Counted from the stretch's first letter, positions 41,601 through 49,980 are shown. The stretch is DNA of 64,000 nt from Actinomadura craniellae (GCF_003289645.1 NZ_QLYX01000013.1:62001-126000), one strand, 5' to 3'. Made by a program: numbers and translations. Notes: generated from the sequence alone by a model not told the origin.

Positions 41601-41650
41601 CAGGTTTCACGTAGCCCGTGACGGGCCGGTACCAGGAAAGGGGTACGCAC

Positions 41651-42829
41651 ATGGCAGAGCGCGAATGGCGCGGCTTCGACGCCGACAACCACTACTACGA
41701 GGCGCTGGACGCGTTCACCCGGCACATCGAGCCGGAGTACGCCAAGCGGGCCATGCAGTGGGCCCAGGTCGACGGCAAGACCCGCCTGCTGGTCGGCGGC
41801 AAGGTCAACCGGTTCATCCCGGACCCGACGTTCAGCAAGCTGGCCCGCCCCGGCGTCCTGGAGGAGTACTTCCGGGGCAACGCCGGCGGCTCGGTCGTCA
41901 CGCTGTTCGGCGAGCTGGAGCCGACCCGCAGGGAGTACCGCGAACGCGACGAGCGACTCAAGGCGATGGACGAGCTGCGCCTCGACGGCGCGCTGTTCTT
42001 CCCCACCCTCGGCGTCGGGATGGAGCAGTCGCTGCGCCACGACCTGCCCGCGATGACCGCGGCCTTCCGGGCCTTCAACGCCTGGCTGGACGAAGACTGG
42101 GGCTTCCACTACAAGGAGCGGATCTTCGGCGCCCCCTACCTGACCCTCGCGGACGTCGGCAACGCGGTCGCCCAGCTCGACTGGGTGCTGGAGCGCGGCG
42201 CCCGCGTCGTGGTGATGCAGGCCGGCCCGATCTGGACCGAGCGCGGCTGGAAGAACCCCGGCGACCCGCTGTTCGACCCCTTCTGGGCGCGGGTGAACGA
42301 GGCCGGCATCGTCGTGGCCTACCACGGCGGCGACACCGTCTACAGCGACATCACCGCCTGGTGGGGCGAGTCCGGCGAGGTCGAGGCGTTCCGCGGCACC
42401 CCGCTGCGCGGCCTGCTGTCGCCCTCGCCCATCGCCGACACGCTCGCGTCGATGCTCGCCTACCGGATGTTCTCCCGGTTCCCCCACCTGCGGGTCGCCG
42501 CCATCGAGACCGGGTCCGACTGGCTCGGGCCGCTGTTCAAGCTGCTGAAGAAGTCCTTCGTGCAGAACCCCCAGATGTGGGACGCCGACCCGCGGGAGAC
42601 CTTCCGCCGGCACGTGTGGATCTCCCCGTTCCACGAGAACGACCTCTCGGAACTCAAGGAGCAGGTCGGCGCCGAGCGCATCATGCTGGGCTCCGACTGG
42701 CCGCACGTCGAGGGTCTCGCCGAGCCGCTCGCCTTCGTCAAGGACCTGGAGCAGTCCGGATACAGCGACGACGAGATCCAGCTCGTCGTGCACGACAACG
42801 CCGCCGCGCTCGTCCGCCCCCAGGCCTGA
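41651..42829 (+). CDS. Amidohydrolase-2 family metal-dependent hydrolase
   Basis: The 392-residue TIM-barrel protein belongs to the ACMSD-like amidohydrolase group (PF04909). The first metal motif is FDADNHYYE in place of the usual DxHxH. VVAYHGGDTV (about 220), the conserved Glu/Gly-rich AAIETGSDWLGPLFK and the C-terminal LGSDWPHVEG (metal Asp) are present. Members decarboxylate or hydrolyse ring-derived or beta-keto acids. ATG 41651 has AAAGGGG 7 nt upstream. It is the first gene behind P3; the substrate is unknown. Confidence 0.88.
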   Translation: MAEREWRGFDADNHYYEALDAFTRHIEPEYAKRAMQWAQVDGKTRLLVGGKVNRFIPDPTFSKLARPGVLEEYFRGNAGGSVVTLFGELEPTRREYRERDERLKAMDELRLDGALFFPTLGVGMEQSLRHDLPAMTAAFRAFNAWLDEDWGFHYKERIFGAPYLTLADVGNAVAQLDWVLERGARVVVMQAGPIWTERGWKNPGDPLFDPFWARVNEAGIVVAYHGGDTVYSDITAWWGESGEVEAFRGTPLRGLLSPSPIADTLASMLAYRMFSRFPHLRVAAIETGSDWLGPLFKLLKKSFVQNPQMWDADPRETFRRHVWISPFHENDLSELKEQVGAERIMLGSDWPHVEGLAEPLAFVKDLEQSGYSDDEIQLVVHDNAAALVRPQA

Positions 42830-42840
42830 AAGGCACGGCC

Positions 42841-43704
42841 ATGACATTCCCCCAGGGCGTTCCCGTCATCGACACGATGATCGGCTTCCCGCAGGAGGGC
42901 ACCGCGCAGTACGACTTCATCCGCAGGCAGACCAAGGACGCCGAGTCCAAGGAACAGATGGAGTTCCCCGCCGAGTACATGTTCAAGGAGGTGCCCAAGG
43001 ACCTGCCGACCGAGGACCCCGTCAGCGTCACGCTGCGCGAAATGGACCGCCACAACATCGAACGCGGCATGATCGGGGTCGAGGACGAGACCTCCCGGTT
43101 GGCGCTCAAACGGCACCCCGACCGGTTCGTGGCCTCCGGGAACGTCGATCCCAACACCGGCATGGACGGCGTCCGCCAGTTGGTCCGCGAGTACGAGGAG
43201 TTCGGGATCCGCGCGGTCGGCGCCTTCCCCTCCGGGACGTTCCCGCAGGTCGCCATCAACGACAAGAAGATGTACCCGTTCTACGCCAAGTGCGTGGAAC
43301 TCGACATCCCGATCTTCGTCTGCGCCGGGGTGCCCGGGCCCCGGCTGCGGATGGAACCGCAGCGCGTCGAGCTCATCGACGAGGTCATGTACGACTTCCC
43401 CGACCTGGTCTTCGTGACCCGGCACGGATGCGAGCCGTGGACCGACCTGGCGGTCAAACTGCTGCTCAAGTGGCCCAACCTGTACTACTCCACCAGTGCG
43501 TTCGCGCCGAAGTACTACCCGCAGGCCATCGTCGACTTCGCCAACACCCGCGGCGCCGACAAGGTCCTGTACGGCGGCTACTTCCCCATGGGGCTCTCGC
43601 TGGAGCGCATCTTCACCGACATGCCGAACGTTCCCTTCCGCGAGCACGTCTGGCCCAAGTTCCTGCACGAGAACGCCCGCCGCCTGCTCAAGCTCGACCA
43701 GTAG
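42841..43704 (+). CDS. Second amidohydrolase-2 family protein
   Basis: The 287-residue protein is a shorter relative of the preceding gene product. The N-terminal metal motif is replaced by VIDTMIGFP, with no DxHxH. FVTRHGCEPWTDLAVKLL and VLYGGYFPMGLSLERIF stand where H and SD(W/Y)P motifs are expected. Metal ligands are therefore reduced, and it may act as a partner of the first amidohydrolase or without metal. It starts 11 bp after that gene. Confidence 0.82.
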   Translation: MTFPQGVPVIDTMIGFPQEGTAQYDFIRRQTKDAESKEQMEFPAEYMFKEVPKDLPTEDPVSVTLREMDRHNIERGMIGVEDETSRLALKRHPDRFVASGNVDPNTGMDGVRQLVREYEEFGIRAVGAFPSGTFPQVAINDKKMYPFYAKCVELDIPIFVCAGVPGPRLRMEPQRVELIDEVMYDFPDLVFVTRHGCEPWTDLAVKLLLKWPNLYYSTSAFAPKYYPQAIVDFANTRGADKVLYGGYFPMGLSLERIFTDMPNVPFREHVWPKFLHENARRLLKLDQ

Positions 43705-43712
43705 GAGCGTTC

Positions 43713-45878
43713 ATGACCATCGGACTCACCGAGGAACAGCACGAGCTGGCGGGCTCGGTCGCCGGTTTCGTCGCCCGGCACGCCCCCCGCGAGCGGACCC
43801 GGGCGGCGCTGGACCGGCTCGCCGCCGGCGACCCGCCCGAGAGCTGGGATGCCCTGGTCGCCCAGGGCCTGCTCGCGGTGCACCTGCCGGAGGAGCACGG
43901 CGGCGCCGGCGGCACGGCTGCGGACCTCGCCGTCGTCGTTGAGGAGGCGGCGCGGGGGCTGCTGCCCGGGCCGTTCCTGCCCACCGTCCTGACCAGCGCC
44001 GTCCTGACCTGGCTGGACGGCGGCACCACCGCCAAGTCGGTCCTGGACCGGTTTGCCGCGGGGGCTCGCGGCTGCTGCGCGCTGAGCGCGGACGGCCTGA
44101 CCGCAGTGCGATCCGGTGACGGCTACCTCGTCACCGGCACCACCGGCCACCTGCTCGCCCCGGCCAGCGCCGACCTGCTCCTGCTCGGCGCGCGGGCCGA
44201 GGACGGCGAGGTCTGGTTCCTCCTGGACGGGCCGCCCGGGGACCTGGCCCCCTCCGGCGGCGTCGACCCGACCCGCGGCCTGGGCCGCATCACCCTGCGG
44301 GAGCTGCCGGTCTCCCGGGACCGGCTCGTCGCGGTGGACGGCGACCGGGTCCGGAACGTCGCCGCCGTGCTGTTCGCCGCCGAGGCGGTGGGGCTGGTCC
44401 GCTGGTGCCTGGAGACGGGCCTCGACTACGTCAAGACGCGCGAGCAGTTCGGCCGTCCCGTCGGGTCGTTCCAGGCGGTCAAGCACAAGTGCGCCCGGAT
44501 GTTCGTCGAACTGGAGACGATGGCCGCCGCGGCCTGGGACGCCGCCCGCGCCGTGGGCGGGCCCGACGACCAGCTCGAACTCGCCGCCGCGACGGCGGCG
44601 CTGGTGTGCGTGCACACCGCGCGGCGGCTCGGCCTGGAGACGATCACCCTTTTCGGCGGCATCGGCTACACCTGGGAGCACGACGCCCACCTCTACTGGC
44701 GCCGGGGGATGAGCCTGGGCAGCCTGCTCGGCCCGCCGGCCGGGTGGGAGCGCGTCCTCGGCCGCGGCGCCCTCGCCCGGGAGCGCGACTTCGCCATCGA
44801 CCTGCCGGAGGAGGACATGGCGTTCCGGGCCGAGGTCGCCGAGGTCATCGCCGCGGCGGCCGGGCTCCCCGAACCCGGCCGGCGGCGGCACCTCGCCGCG
44901 GCGGGCCTGGTCGCGCCGCACTTCCCGAAGCCGTACGGGCGCGCCGCCACGCCCACCGAGCAGATCGTCATCGCACAGGAGTACGAGCGCGCCGGGGTCA
45001 CCGCACCGTCCCTGGTGATCGGTGACTGGGCGCTGCCCACCGTCCTGGCGCACGGCACCGAGGAGCAGATCGCGGCGTTTATCCCGCCGACCCTGCGCGG
45101 CGAGATCACCTGGTGCCAGCTGTTCAGCGAGCCCGGGGCCGGCTCGGACCTGGCCTCGTTGAGCACCCGCGCCGTCAAGGTCGACGGCGGCTGGCAGATC
45201 ACCGGCCAGAAGGTCTGGACGTCGAGCGCGCACGAGGCCGACTGGGGGATCTGCCTCGCCCGCACCGACCCGGACGTCCCCAAGCACAAGGGCCTGTCGT
45301 ACTTCCTGGTCGACATGCGAGCGAAGGGGGTGGAGGTCCGCCCGCTGCGCGAGGCCAACGGCGGGCACCTGTTCAACGAGGTCTTCCTCACCGAGGTCTT
45401 CGTCCCGGACGCCCGGCTGGTGGGGGAGCCGGGCCAGGGCTGGTCCCTCGCCCGGACCACCCTCGGCAACGAGCGCGTCAGCATGGGCGGGATGGGCGTG
45501 ACCACCCTCGACCTGCCCGCCCTCGCCCGCGCGGCCGGCGCCCCGGCCGACGAGGACGTGACACGCGAGTTCGGCAGGCTGACGGCCGGAATCCAGGCGA
45601 TCTCCGCCATGGGGCTGCGCGCCACCCTGCGCCGGGTCTCCGGCCTGCGGCCGGGCGCGGAGGCCAGCGTCGCGAAGGTCGCGGCCGGCTGGCAGGTCGC
45701 CGCCGTCTCCGACGCCGCCCTGGGCTGGGCGGGGGCGGCGGGCGCCGCCGAGGACGGGCCCGCCGGGGACGCCGTCCACGCCTACCTCTCCGTCCCGCCC
45801 CAGCTCATCGGCGGCGGAACGGTGGAGATCCAACTCAATGTGATCTCCGAGCGGATCCTCGGGCTGCCCCGCGGCTGA
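43713..45878 (+). CDS. Tandem-fused acyl-CoA dehydrogenase (FadE34-like architecture)
   Basis: The 721-residue flavoprotein carries two acyl-CoA dehydrogenase modules. The first (about 1-350) has the arginine/Gln motif TREQFGRPVGSFQAVKHK (about 238) and FGGIGYTWEHD (about 313). The second (about 360-721) has the FAD-binding stretch LFSEPGAGSDLASLSTRAV (about 469) and WQITGQKVWTSSAHEADW. Fused enzymes of this length in mycobacteria (FadE34 type) act on steroid side chains, so a bulky acyl-CoA is plausible, but the substrate here is unproven. ATG 43713 is 8 bp after the second amidohydrolase gene. Confidence 0.9.
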   Translation: MTIGLTEEQHELAGSVAGFVARHAPRERTRAALDRLAAGDPPESWDALVAQGLLAVHLPEEHGGAGGTAADLAVVVEEAARGLLPGPFLPTVLTSAVLTWLDGGTTAKSVLDRFAAGARGCCALSADGLTAVRSGDGYLVTGTTGHLLAPASADLLLLGARAEDGEVWFLLDGPPGDLAPSGGVDPTRGLGRITLRELPVSRDRLVAVDGDRVRNVAAVLFAAEAVGLVRWCLETGLDYVKTREQFGRPVGSFQAVKHKCARMFVELETMAAAAWDAARAVGGPDDQLELAAATAALVCVHTARRLGLETITLFGGIGYTWEHDAHLYWRRGMSLGSLLGPPAGWERVLGRGALARERDFAIDLPEEDMAFRAEVAEVIAAAAGLPEPGRRRHLAAAGLVAPHFPKPYGRAATPTEQIVIAQEYERAGVTAPSLVIGDWALPTVLAHGTEEQIAAFIPPTLRGEITWCQLFSEPGAGSDLASLSTRAVKVDGGWQITGQKVWTSSAHEADWGICLARTDPDVPKHKGLSYFLVDMRAKGVEVRPLREANGGHLFNEVFLTEVFVPDARLVGEPGQGWSLARTTLGNERVSMGGMGVTTLDLPALARAAGAPADEDVTREFGRLTAGIQAISAMGLRATLRRVSGLRPGAEASVAKVAAGWQVAAVSDAALGWAGAAGAAEDGPAGDAVHAYLSVPPQLIGGGTVEIQLNVISERILGLPRG

Positions 45879-45944
45879 CCCGGCCCGCCGCCCCGGCCCC
45901 GCCCCGGGGCGGCCCCTCCACCCCCACCCACGCCGGAGGACCCA

Positions 45945-47693
45945 GTGACCGACACTCTCCACGACCCCGGCCGGCGCGCCCCCGCGCCCGTCACCCTCAC
46001 CTGGCCCGGCGACCGCCTGCTGGACGAAGCGTCCTGGGCGATGCTGTGCGGCCCCGGCGCCCCCTTCGAACGGACCACCGAAGACGTGCTCGGCACACCC
46101 GTCGAGGTGTTCGCGCAGCGTCCCCGGAGCCTCCCGGAACTGCTCGACCGGGCCCGCACCACCACCCCCGACCTGCCCTACCTGGTGTTCGACGGCCCGC
46201 GACCGGAGACCTTCACCTTCGCCCGGGCGCACGCCATGGCGGCCGCCTACGCCGCGGTGCTCGCCGACCGCCACGGGGTGACCAAGGGCGACCGGGTCGC
46301 CGTCGCCGCCCCCAACACCAGGGAGTACGTCCTGGCCTACTGGGCGACGGTGTCGCTCGGAGCGATCCTCGTCGGCCTCAACGGCTGGTGGACCCCCGCG
46401 GAGATGGACCACGGGGTCGAGCTCACCGAGCCCGCCGTGGTCCTGGGGTCGGGCAGGCCCCTGGAGCGGGTGTCCGGCGTTCCGTGGATCCGGCGGACCG
46501 GCACCCCGGTCGTCGCTCTGGAGGAACTGCACCGGGCGGCGCTCTCCCTGGACCGGGCGCCCACCGAACTGCCCCCGGTGGATCTGCACGAGGACGACCC
46601 CGCCGCGATCATGTTCACCAGCGGCACCACGGGCCGGCCCAAGGGGGCGACGATCTCCCACCGCAACTTCGTGTACTTCACCATGCACGGCATGCTCGGC
46701 GGCGCGGTGAACGCGATGCGGGACGCCGGACTTTACCGGCAGCAGCCTCCCGACGGCCAGCGCGTGACGCTGTGCGCCAGCCCGCTGTTCCACGTGTCCG
46801 GCGCGGGCGTCGTCATCGCCGTCGCCCCGGTCGTCGGGATCAAGGTGGTCTTCCCCGGCCCCGGGCGGTGGGACGCCGAGCGGGTGCTGAAGCTCACCGA
46901 CGAGCACCTGATCACGCAGTGGAGCGGGGTGCCCACCCACTACTGGCGGCTGCTCGACCACCCCGACTTCGACCGGTACCGCACCGATCAGGTGACCATG
47001 GCCGGCAGCGGCGGCGCGGTCTTCGCGCCGGAGCTGATGCGGTCCATCCAGAAGCGGATGCCCGGCGTGCAGTTGGGCAACGGCTACGGGATGACCGAGA
47101 CCCTGGGCACCGGCACCCTCATCAACGGCGCGCTGCTGGAGGAACACCCCGGCACGGTGGGGCCCGCCGTCCCCTGCACCCGGGTGCAGGTGCGCGACCT
47201 CGATGGCGAGCCGCTGCCCGAGGGAGAGGTCGGAGAGATCCACATCCAGGGCCCCGGGGTCTTCCTCGGTTACTGGCGCAACCCCGGGGCCACCGAGGCC
47301 GTGCTGGCCCCCGGCCGCTGGTACCGGACGGGCGACTACGGGCGCATCACCGGCGGCCTCCTCTACCTGGAGAGCCGGATGCGCGACCTCATCCTGCGCG
47401 GCGGCGAGAACATCTACCCCATCGAGATCGAGTACCGCCTGGTCGAGCACCCCGACATCGCCGAGGCGTGCGTCATCGGCGTCCCGCACCAGGTCCTCGG
47501 CCAGGAGGTCAAGGCGTTCGTCGTCCCCGAGTCGGGCCGGACGCTCACCGGGCAGGACGTCCGGGAGTGGGCCGCCGCCACGCTTGCTTCGTTCAAGGTC
47601 CCGGCCCACGTCGAGTTCCGCGACTCGCTGCCCTACAACGAGACCGGAAAGGTGATGAAACGCCTCCTGGAGGAGGAGTCCGGCACGCCCTAG
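45945..47693 (+). CDS. Acyl-CoA synthetase / AMP-dependent ligase (FadD-like)
   Basis: The 582-residue adenylating enzyme would activate a carboxylic acid to its CoA thioester. Motifs are MFTSGTTGRPKGATISHRN (about 223), YGMTETLGTGT (about 381), RWYRTGDYGRI (about 458) and the C-terminal NETGKVMKRLL with the catalytic Lys. It makes the substrate for the fused dehydrogenase, so the imported compound is likely an acid. GTG 45945 has GGAGGA upstream, 66 bp after the dehydrogenase gene. Confidence 0.93.
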   Translation: MTDTLHDPGRRAPAPVTLTWPGDRLLDEASWAMLCGPGAPFERTTEDVLGTPVEVFAQRPRSLPELLDRARTTTPDLPYLVFDGPRPETFTFARAHAMAAAYAAVLADRHGVTKGDRVAVAAPNTREYVLAYWATVSLGAILVGLNGWWTPAEMDHGVELTEPAVVLGSGRPLERVSGVPWIRRTGTPVVALEELHRAALSLDRAPTELPPVDLHEDDPAAIMFTSGTTGRPKGATISHRNFVYFTMHGMLGGAVNAMRDAGLYRQQPPDGQRVTLCASPLFHVSGAGVVIAVAPVVGIKVVFPGPGRWDAERVLKLTDEHLITQWSGVPTHYWRLLDHPDFDRYRTDQVTMAGSGGAVFAPELMRSIQKRMPGVQLGNGYGMTETLGTGTLINGALLEEHPGTVGPAVPCTRVQVRDLDGEPLPEGEVGEIHIQGPGVFLGYWRNPGATEAVLAPGRWYRTGDYGRITGGLLYLESRMRDLILRGGENIYPIEIEYRLVEHPDIAEACVIGVPHQVLGQEVKAFVVPESGRTLTGQDVREWAAATLASFKVPAHVEFRDSLPYNETGKVMKRLLEEESGTP

Positions 47694-47808
47694 CCCCCGG
47701 CGTGCCGCGGCGGCCCGTCCCGCCGCGGCGCGCCGGTGACCACGCGCCCCGCCGTCCACGCCCACGGGGGCACGGCGGGCGCGCACCCCCTCGCAGGAAG
47801 GAGACGCC

Positions 47809-48597
47809 ATGCCGGCGTACTCGCTCGACCACATCGCCATCGCCATGCCCGACTGGGCTCCCGCGGGCCCCGTCCTCGCGGACGCGCTCGGCGGTCACTG
47901 GGGCCACGGGGCGCACCTGCCGCACATGAACGTCTGCCAGGTCCTGTACGGCAACGACATGCGCATCGAACTCCTCGCCCCCGGCTCCGCCCCCGACTCG
48001 TTCGTCCGGCGCTTCCTGGAGCAGTCCGGCTGGGCGAGCCGCCCCCACCACGTCATGTTCAAAGTCACCGACATCCAGGCGACCCTCGCCGCCGCATCCC
48101 GGCACGGCATCGAACCCATCCTGGTCAACACCGCCAACGACCTCTGGATGGAGGCGTTCCTGCACCCCCGGGACACCGGCCTGGGCTTCCTGATCCAGTT
48201 CGTCGAGTCGCCGATCAACCCCTCCGACGCCAACTCGGTCAACGGAGTGCCCGCCCCCTGGATCACCCGGGAGGACGAGCCCCCCGCGGACGTCACCTTC
48301 GTCCTCGCCCAGGTCACCGCGCTGGACGCCGGCCGCACCGTCCTCCGCGACATCCTCGGTGGCACCGAGGAACCCCTCGACGCCGAGCCCGGCTGGCAGG
48401 CGGCCCGGTTCACCTGGCCGCAGGGCGCCGACGTCATCCTCGCGGCCCGCCCGGACCTGCCCGGCCGCCCCGGCGTCCGCTCCATCGGCATCCGCCCGCG
48501 GGGAGACCTGGACCTGCCCGCCTCGCCGGTCGCCCCGGGCTTCTCCGAGACCGGCCACCTGCCCGACCTCGGGCTCTCGCTGATCGTCCCTTCATGA
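47809..48597 (+). CDS. Glyoxalase/VOC-superfamily protein
   Basis: The 262-residue protein has two VOC-like halves. The first starts YSLDHIAIAMPDW and contains HHVMFKVTDIQATLAAASRHG and the final Glu region FLIQFVESP. The second (about 160-262) is weaker. Members include lactoylglutathione lyases, ring-cleaving dioxygenases and CoA-ester epimerases. In this operon an epimerase or ring-cleavage role is possible but unproven. ATG 47809 has AGGAAGGAG upstream. It is the last gene of the P3 cluster. Confidence 0.78.
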   Translation: MPAYSLDHIAIAMPDWAPAGPVLADALGGHWGHGAHLPHMNVCQVLYGNDMRIELLAPGSAPDSFVRRFLEQSGWASRPHHVMFKVTDIQATLAAASRHGIEPILVNTANDLWMEAFLHPRDTGLGFLIQFVESPINPSDANSVNGVPAPWITREDEPPADVTFVLAQVTALDAGRTVLRDILGGTEEPLDAEPGWQAARFTWPQGADVILAARPDLPGRPGVRSIGIRPRGDLDLPASPVAPGFSETGHLPDLGLSLIVPS

Positions 48598-48611
48598 CCT
48601 CGGGCCCGGGC

Positions 48612-48630
48612 GCCGGACGCGAGGTCCGGC
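48612..48630. terminator. Short hairpin between convergent genes
   Basis: GCCGGAC (48612-48618) pairs with GTCCGGC (48624-48630) around GCGAG, between stops at 48597 (plus) and 48662 (minus). It is weak evidence for a terminator. Confidence 0.4.
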
Positions 48631-48661
48631 AACCGGGCATCGCCCGCCGCCGGGCCGGTGC

Positions 48662-49348
48662 TCAGCGGGCGCGGGTCCCGGCGGCGAGGAAGACCGGGAC
48701 GGCGACGAACAGCCGGTCGTCGCGTGCCCGGGCGGCCTGGTCGTCGAGCCAGGTGCCCGCTCCGAGGGTGGCGAGCACCGGCAGGCCCGCGGCGCCCGTC
48801 CACACGATCGTGTGGACCTCGACGGTGACGTCGGTGAACCCGTTGTCCAGCAGCAGGTTCCGGTAGCGGCGGGCGACCCGCGGGCTGGGCATGCTGTCCG
48901 CGCGGGCGTGGACGAGCGCGCGGGTGAGTTCGGGGTCACCGGAGTCGATCACGAAGGTGTCCCAGTCGTGGCCGACGAGCACCGCGCGGCCGTTCCCGGC
49001 CAGGACCCGGCGGGCCTCGGCGACGGCTCGCCCGGGTTCGTCGAGGGTGTGCAGGACCTTGTCGGCGCGGTAGCCGGTGACCGAGCCGTCGTCGAGAGGC
49101 AGCGCGGTGGCGTCGGCGACATGGAACTCGCCTGCGGGCCAGCGCTCGGCGGAGATCTCGATCATGGCGGGGTCCAGGTCGACGCCGATGGCCCGCACCC
49201 CGCGGGCGGCCAGTTCGCCGACGGCGCGCCCGCCGCCGCAGCCGACGTCGACGACGGTGTCGCCCAGCGCTCGGTACGTGCGTTCCCGCAGGTCGCGGGC
49301 CTGGGGCAGGTCGTCAAGAGCGTCGAGGACGGCAAGCAACGTGGACAT
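48662..49348 (-). CDS. SAM-dependent class I methyltransferase
   Basis: The 228-residue enzyme has motif I VVDVGCGGGRAVGELAARG, the acidic ribose-binding VDLDPAMIEIS, and ADATALPLDDGSV (motifs II/III). This is the UbiE/Methyltransf_11 type for small molecules. ATG 49348 was chosen because a CACAAT -10 box ends 7 nt upstream (leaderless); ATG 49357 and 49378 are in frame, but the last would overlap the MerR start codon. It is divergent from merR and probably its activated target. Confidence 0.85.
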   Translation of the reverse strand: MSTLLAVLDALDDLPQARDLRERTYRALGDTVVDVGCGGGRAVGELAARGVRAIGVDLDPAMIEISAERWPAGEFHVADATALPLDDGSVTGYRADKVLHTLDEPGRAVAEARRVLAGNGRAVLVGHDWDTFVIDSGDPELTRALVHARADSMPSPRVARRYRNLLLDNGFTDVTVEVHTIVWTGAAGLPVLATLGAGTWLDDQAARARDDRLFVAVPVFLAAGTRAR

Positions 49349-49355
49349 GGTCGTC

Positions 49356-49386
49356 ATTGTGCGACTTAATGTCGACATGAAGTCAA
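49356..49386 (-). promoter_or_regulatory. MerR-type promoter of the methyltransferase gene
   Basis: On the minus strand TTGACT (49386-49381) and CACAAT (49361-49356) are separated by 19 bp, the over-long spacing typical of MerR-activated promoters. A 22-bp dyad (49363-49384; arms GACTTAATGTC and GACATGAAGTC, one mismatch) lies across the spacer and -35 box. The MerR ATG (49377) is inside it, so binding could also limit merR expression. Confidence 0.75.
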
Positions 49387-49799
49387 TCGGCGAGGTGGCG
49401 GCCCGGTTCGGGCTGCCGACGCACGTGCTGCGCCACTGGGAGGCGGAAGGGCTGCTGGCACCGGCCCGCGCGGGCGACCGCCGCCGCTACACCGACGCGG
49501 ACCTGTACCAGGTGGCGGCGATCCTGATCTCGAAGGAGGCGGGCTTCGGGCTCGCGGACATCCGGACCATGCTGGCCGCCCGGACCGCACCGGCCCGCCA
49601 CGAGGTGATGGCCCGCCACCGCGAGAGGCTGCTGGCGCGGATCGCCCGGGCACAGGCCGCACTCGACATGCTGGAGGGCGGCCTGGAATGCCCGCACGAC
49701 GACATCATGACGTGCCCGCATTTCCAGGGATTTTTGGCCGACCGGCTGCAGTCGCCTGCCGCGACGGAACCGGACCGCCGCACCGCCGACCGGAGCTAG
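49377..49799 (+). CDS. MerR-family regulator
   Basis: The 140-residue regulator begins with the MerR DNA-binding domain (MKSIGEVAARFGLPTHVLRH, then WEAEGLLAPAR with the RRYT wing). A dimerisation coiled coil (ARHRERLLARIARAQAALDM-like, about 75-100) follows. The C-terminal ECPHDDIMTCPHF places two Cys and two His for metal or thiol sensing. ATG 49377 lies in the shared operator, 4 nt behind a possible TAATGT -10 box. The TAG stop (49797-49799) lies in the terminal repeat of the adjacent 153-bp element, so the natural C-terminus may have been altered. Confidence 0.88.
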   Translation: MKSIGEVAARFGLPTHVLRHWEAEGLLAPARAGDRRRYTDADLYQVAAILISKEAGFGLADIRTMLAARTAPARHEVMARHRERLLARIARAQAALDMLEGGLECPHDDIMTCPHFQGFLADRLQSPAATEPDRRTADRS

Positions 49800-49948
49800 A
49801 ACCTGTTTCCTGGATTGGGTACGGAGCCGGGTCGGTGGTGATGGTTCCGGCTGAGCCATCTATCCAGCGTGAGCGGTCGAACGCCCCCTCGGCAGGCCCC
49901 GGAAACGGACTCCGGCCGTACCCCCGGCTTAACTGAAACAGGTTCTAG
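49796..49948. mobile_element. MITE-like element with perfect 14-bp terminal inverted repeats
   Basis: CTAGAACCTGTTTC (49796-49809) and GAAACAGGTTCTAG (49935-49948) are perfect inverted repeats bounding 153 bp with no open frame of note. Both subterminal regions contain GGGTACGG in mirrored orientation. The outermost CTAG is palindromic and could be a 4-bp target duplication of the YTAR type made by IS5-family transposases. The element would have inserted at the end of merR. No transposase is in the window. Confidence 0.65.
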
Positions 49949-49980
49949 CATCGGCTGGAAACCAGGCGTACCGTGACGCC

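Noticed and set aside
43578-47846. Very long open frame on the minus strand (over 1,400 codons) opposite the catabolic genes
   Set aside because: It mirrors the GC-rich third positions of the plus-strand genes, is made of Arg/Gly/Val/Asp-rich shadow sequence and contains no domain. The plus-strand genes carry full family motifs.
20493-49948. Possible integrative element bounded by tRNA-Glu
   Set aside because: No integrase and no direct repeat of the tRNA-Glu 3' end was found in the window. Kept only as a synteny observation.
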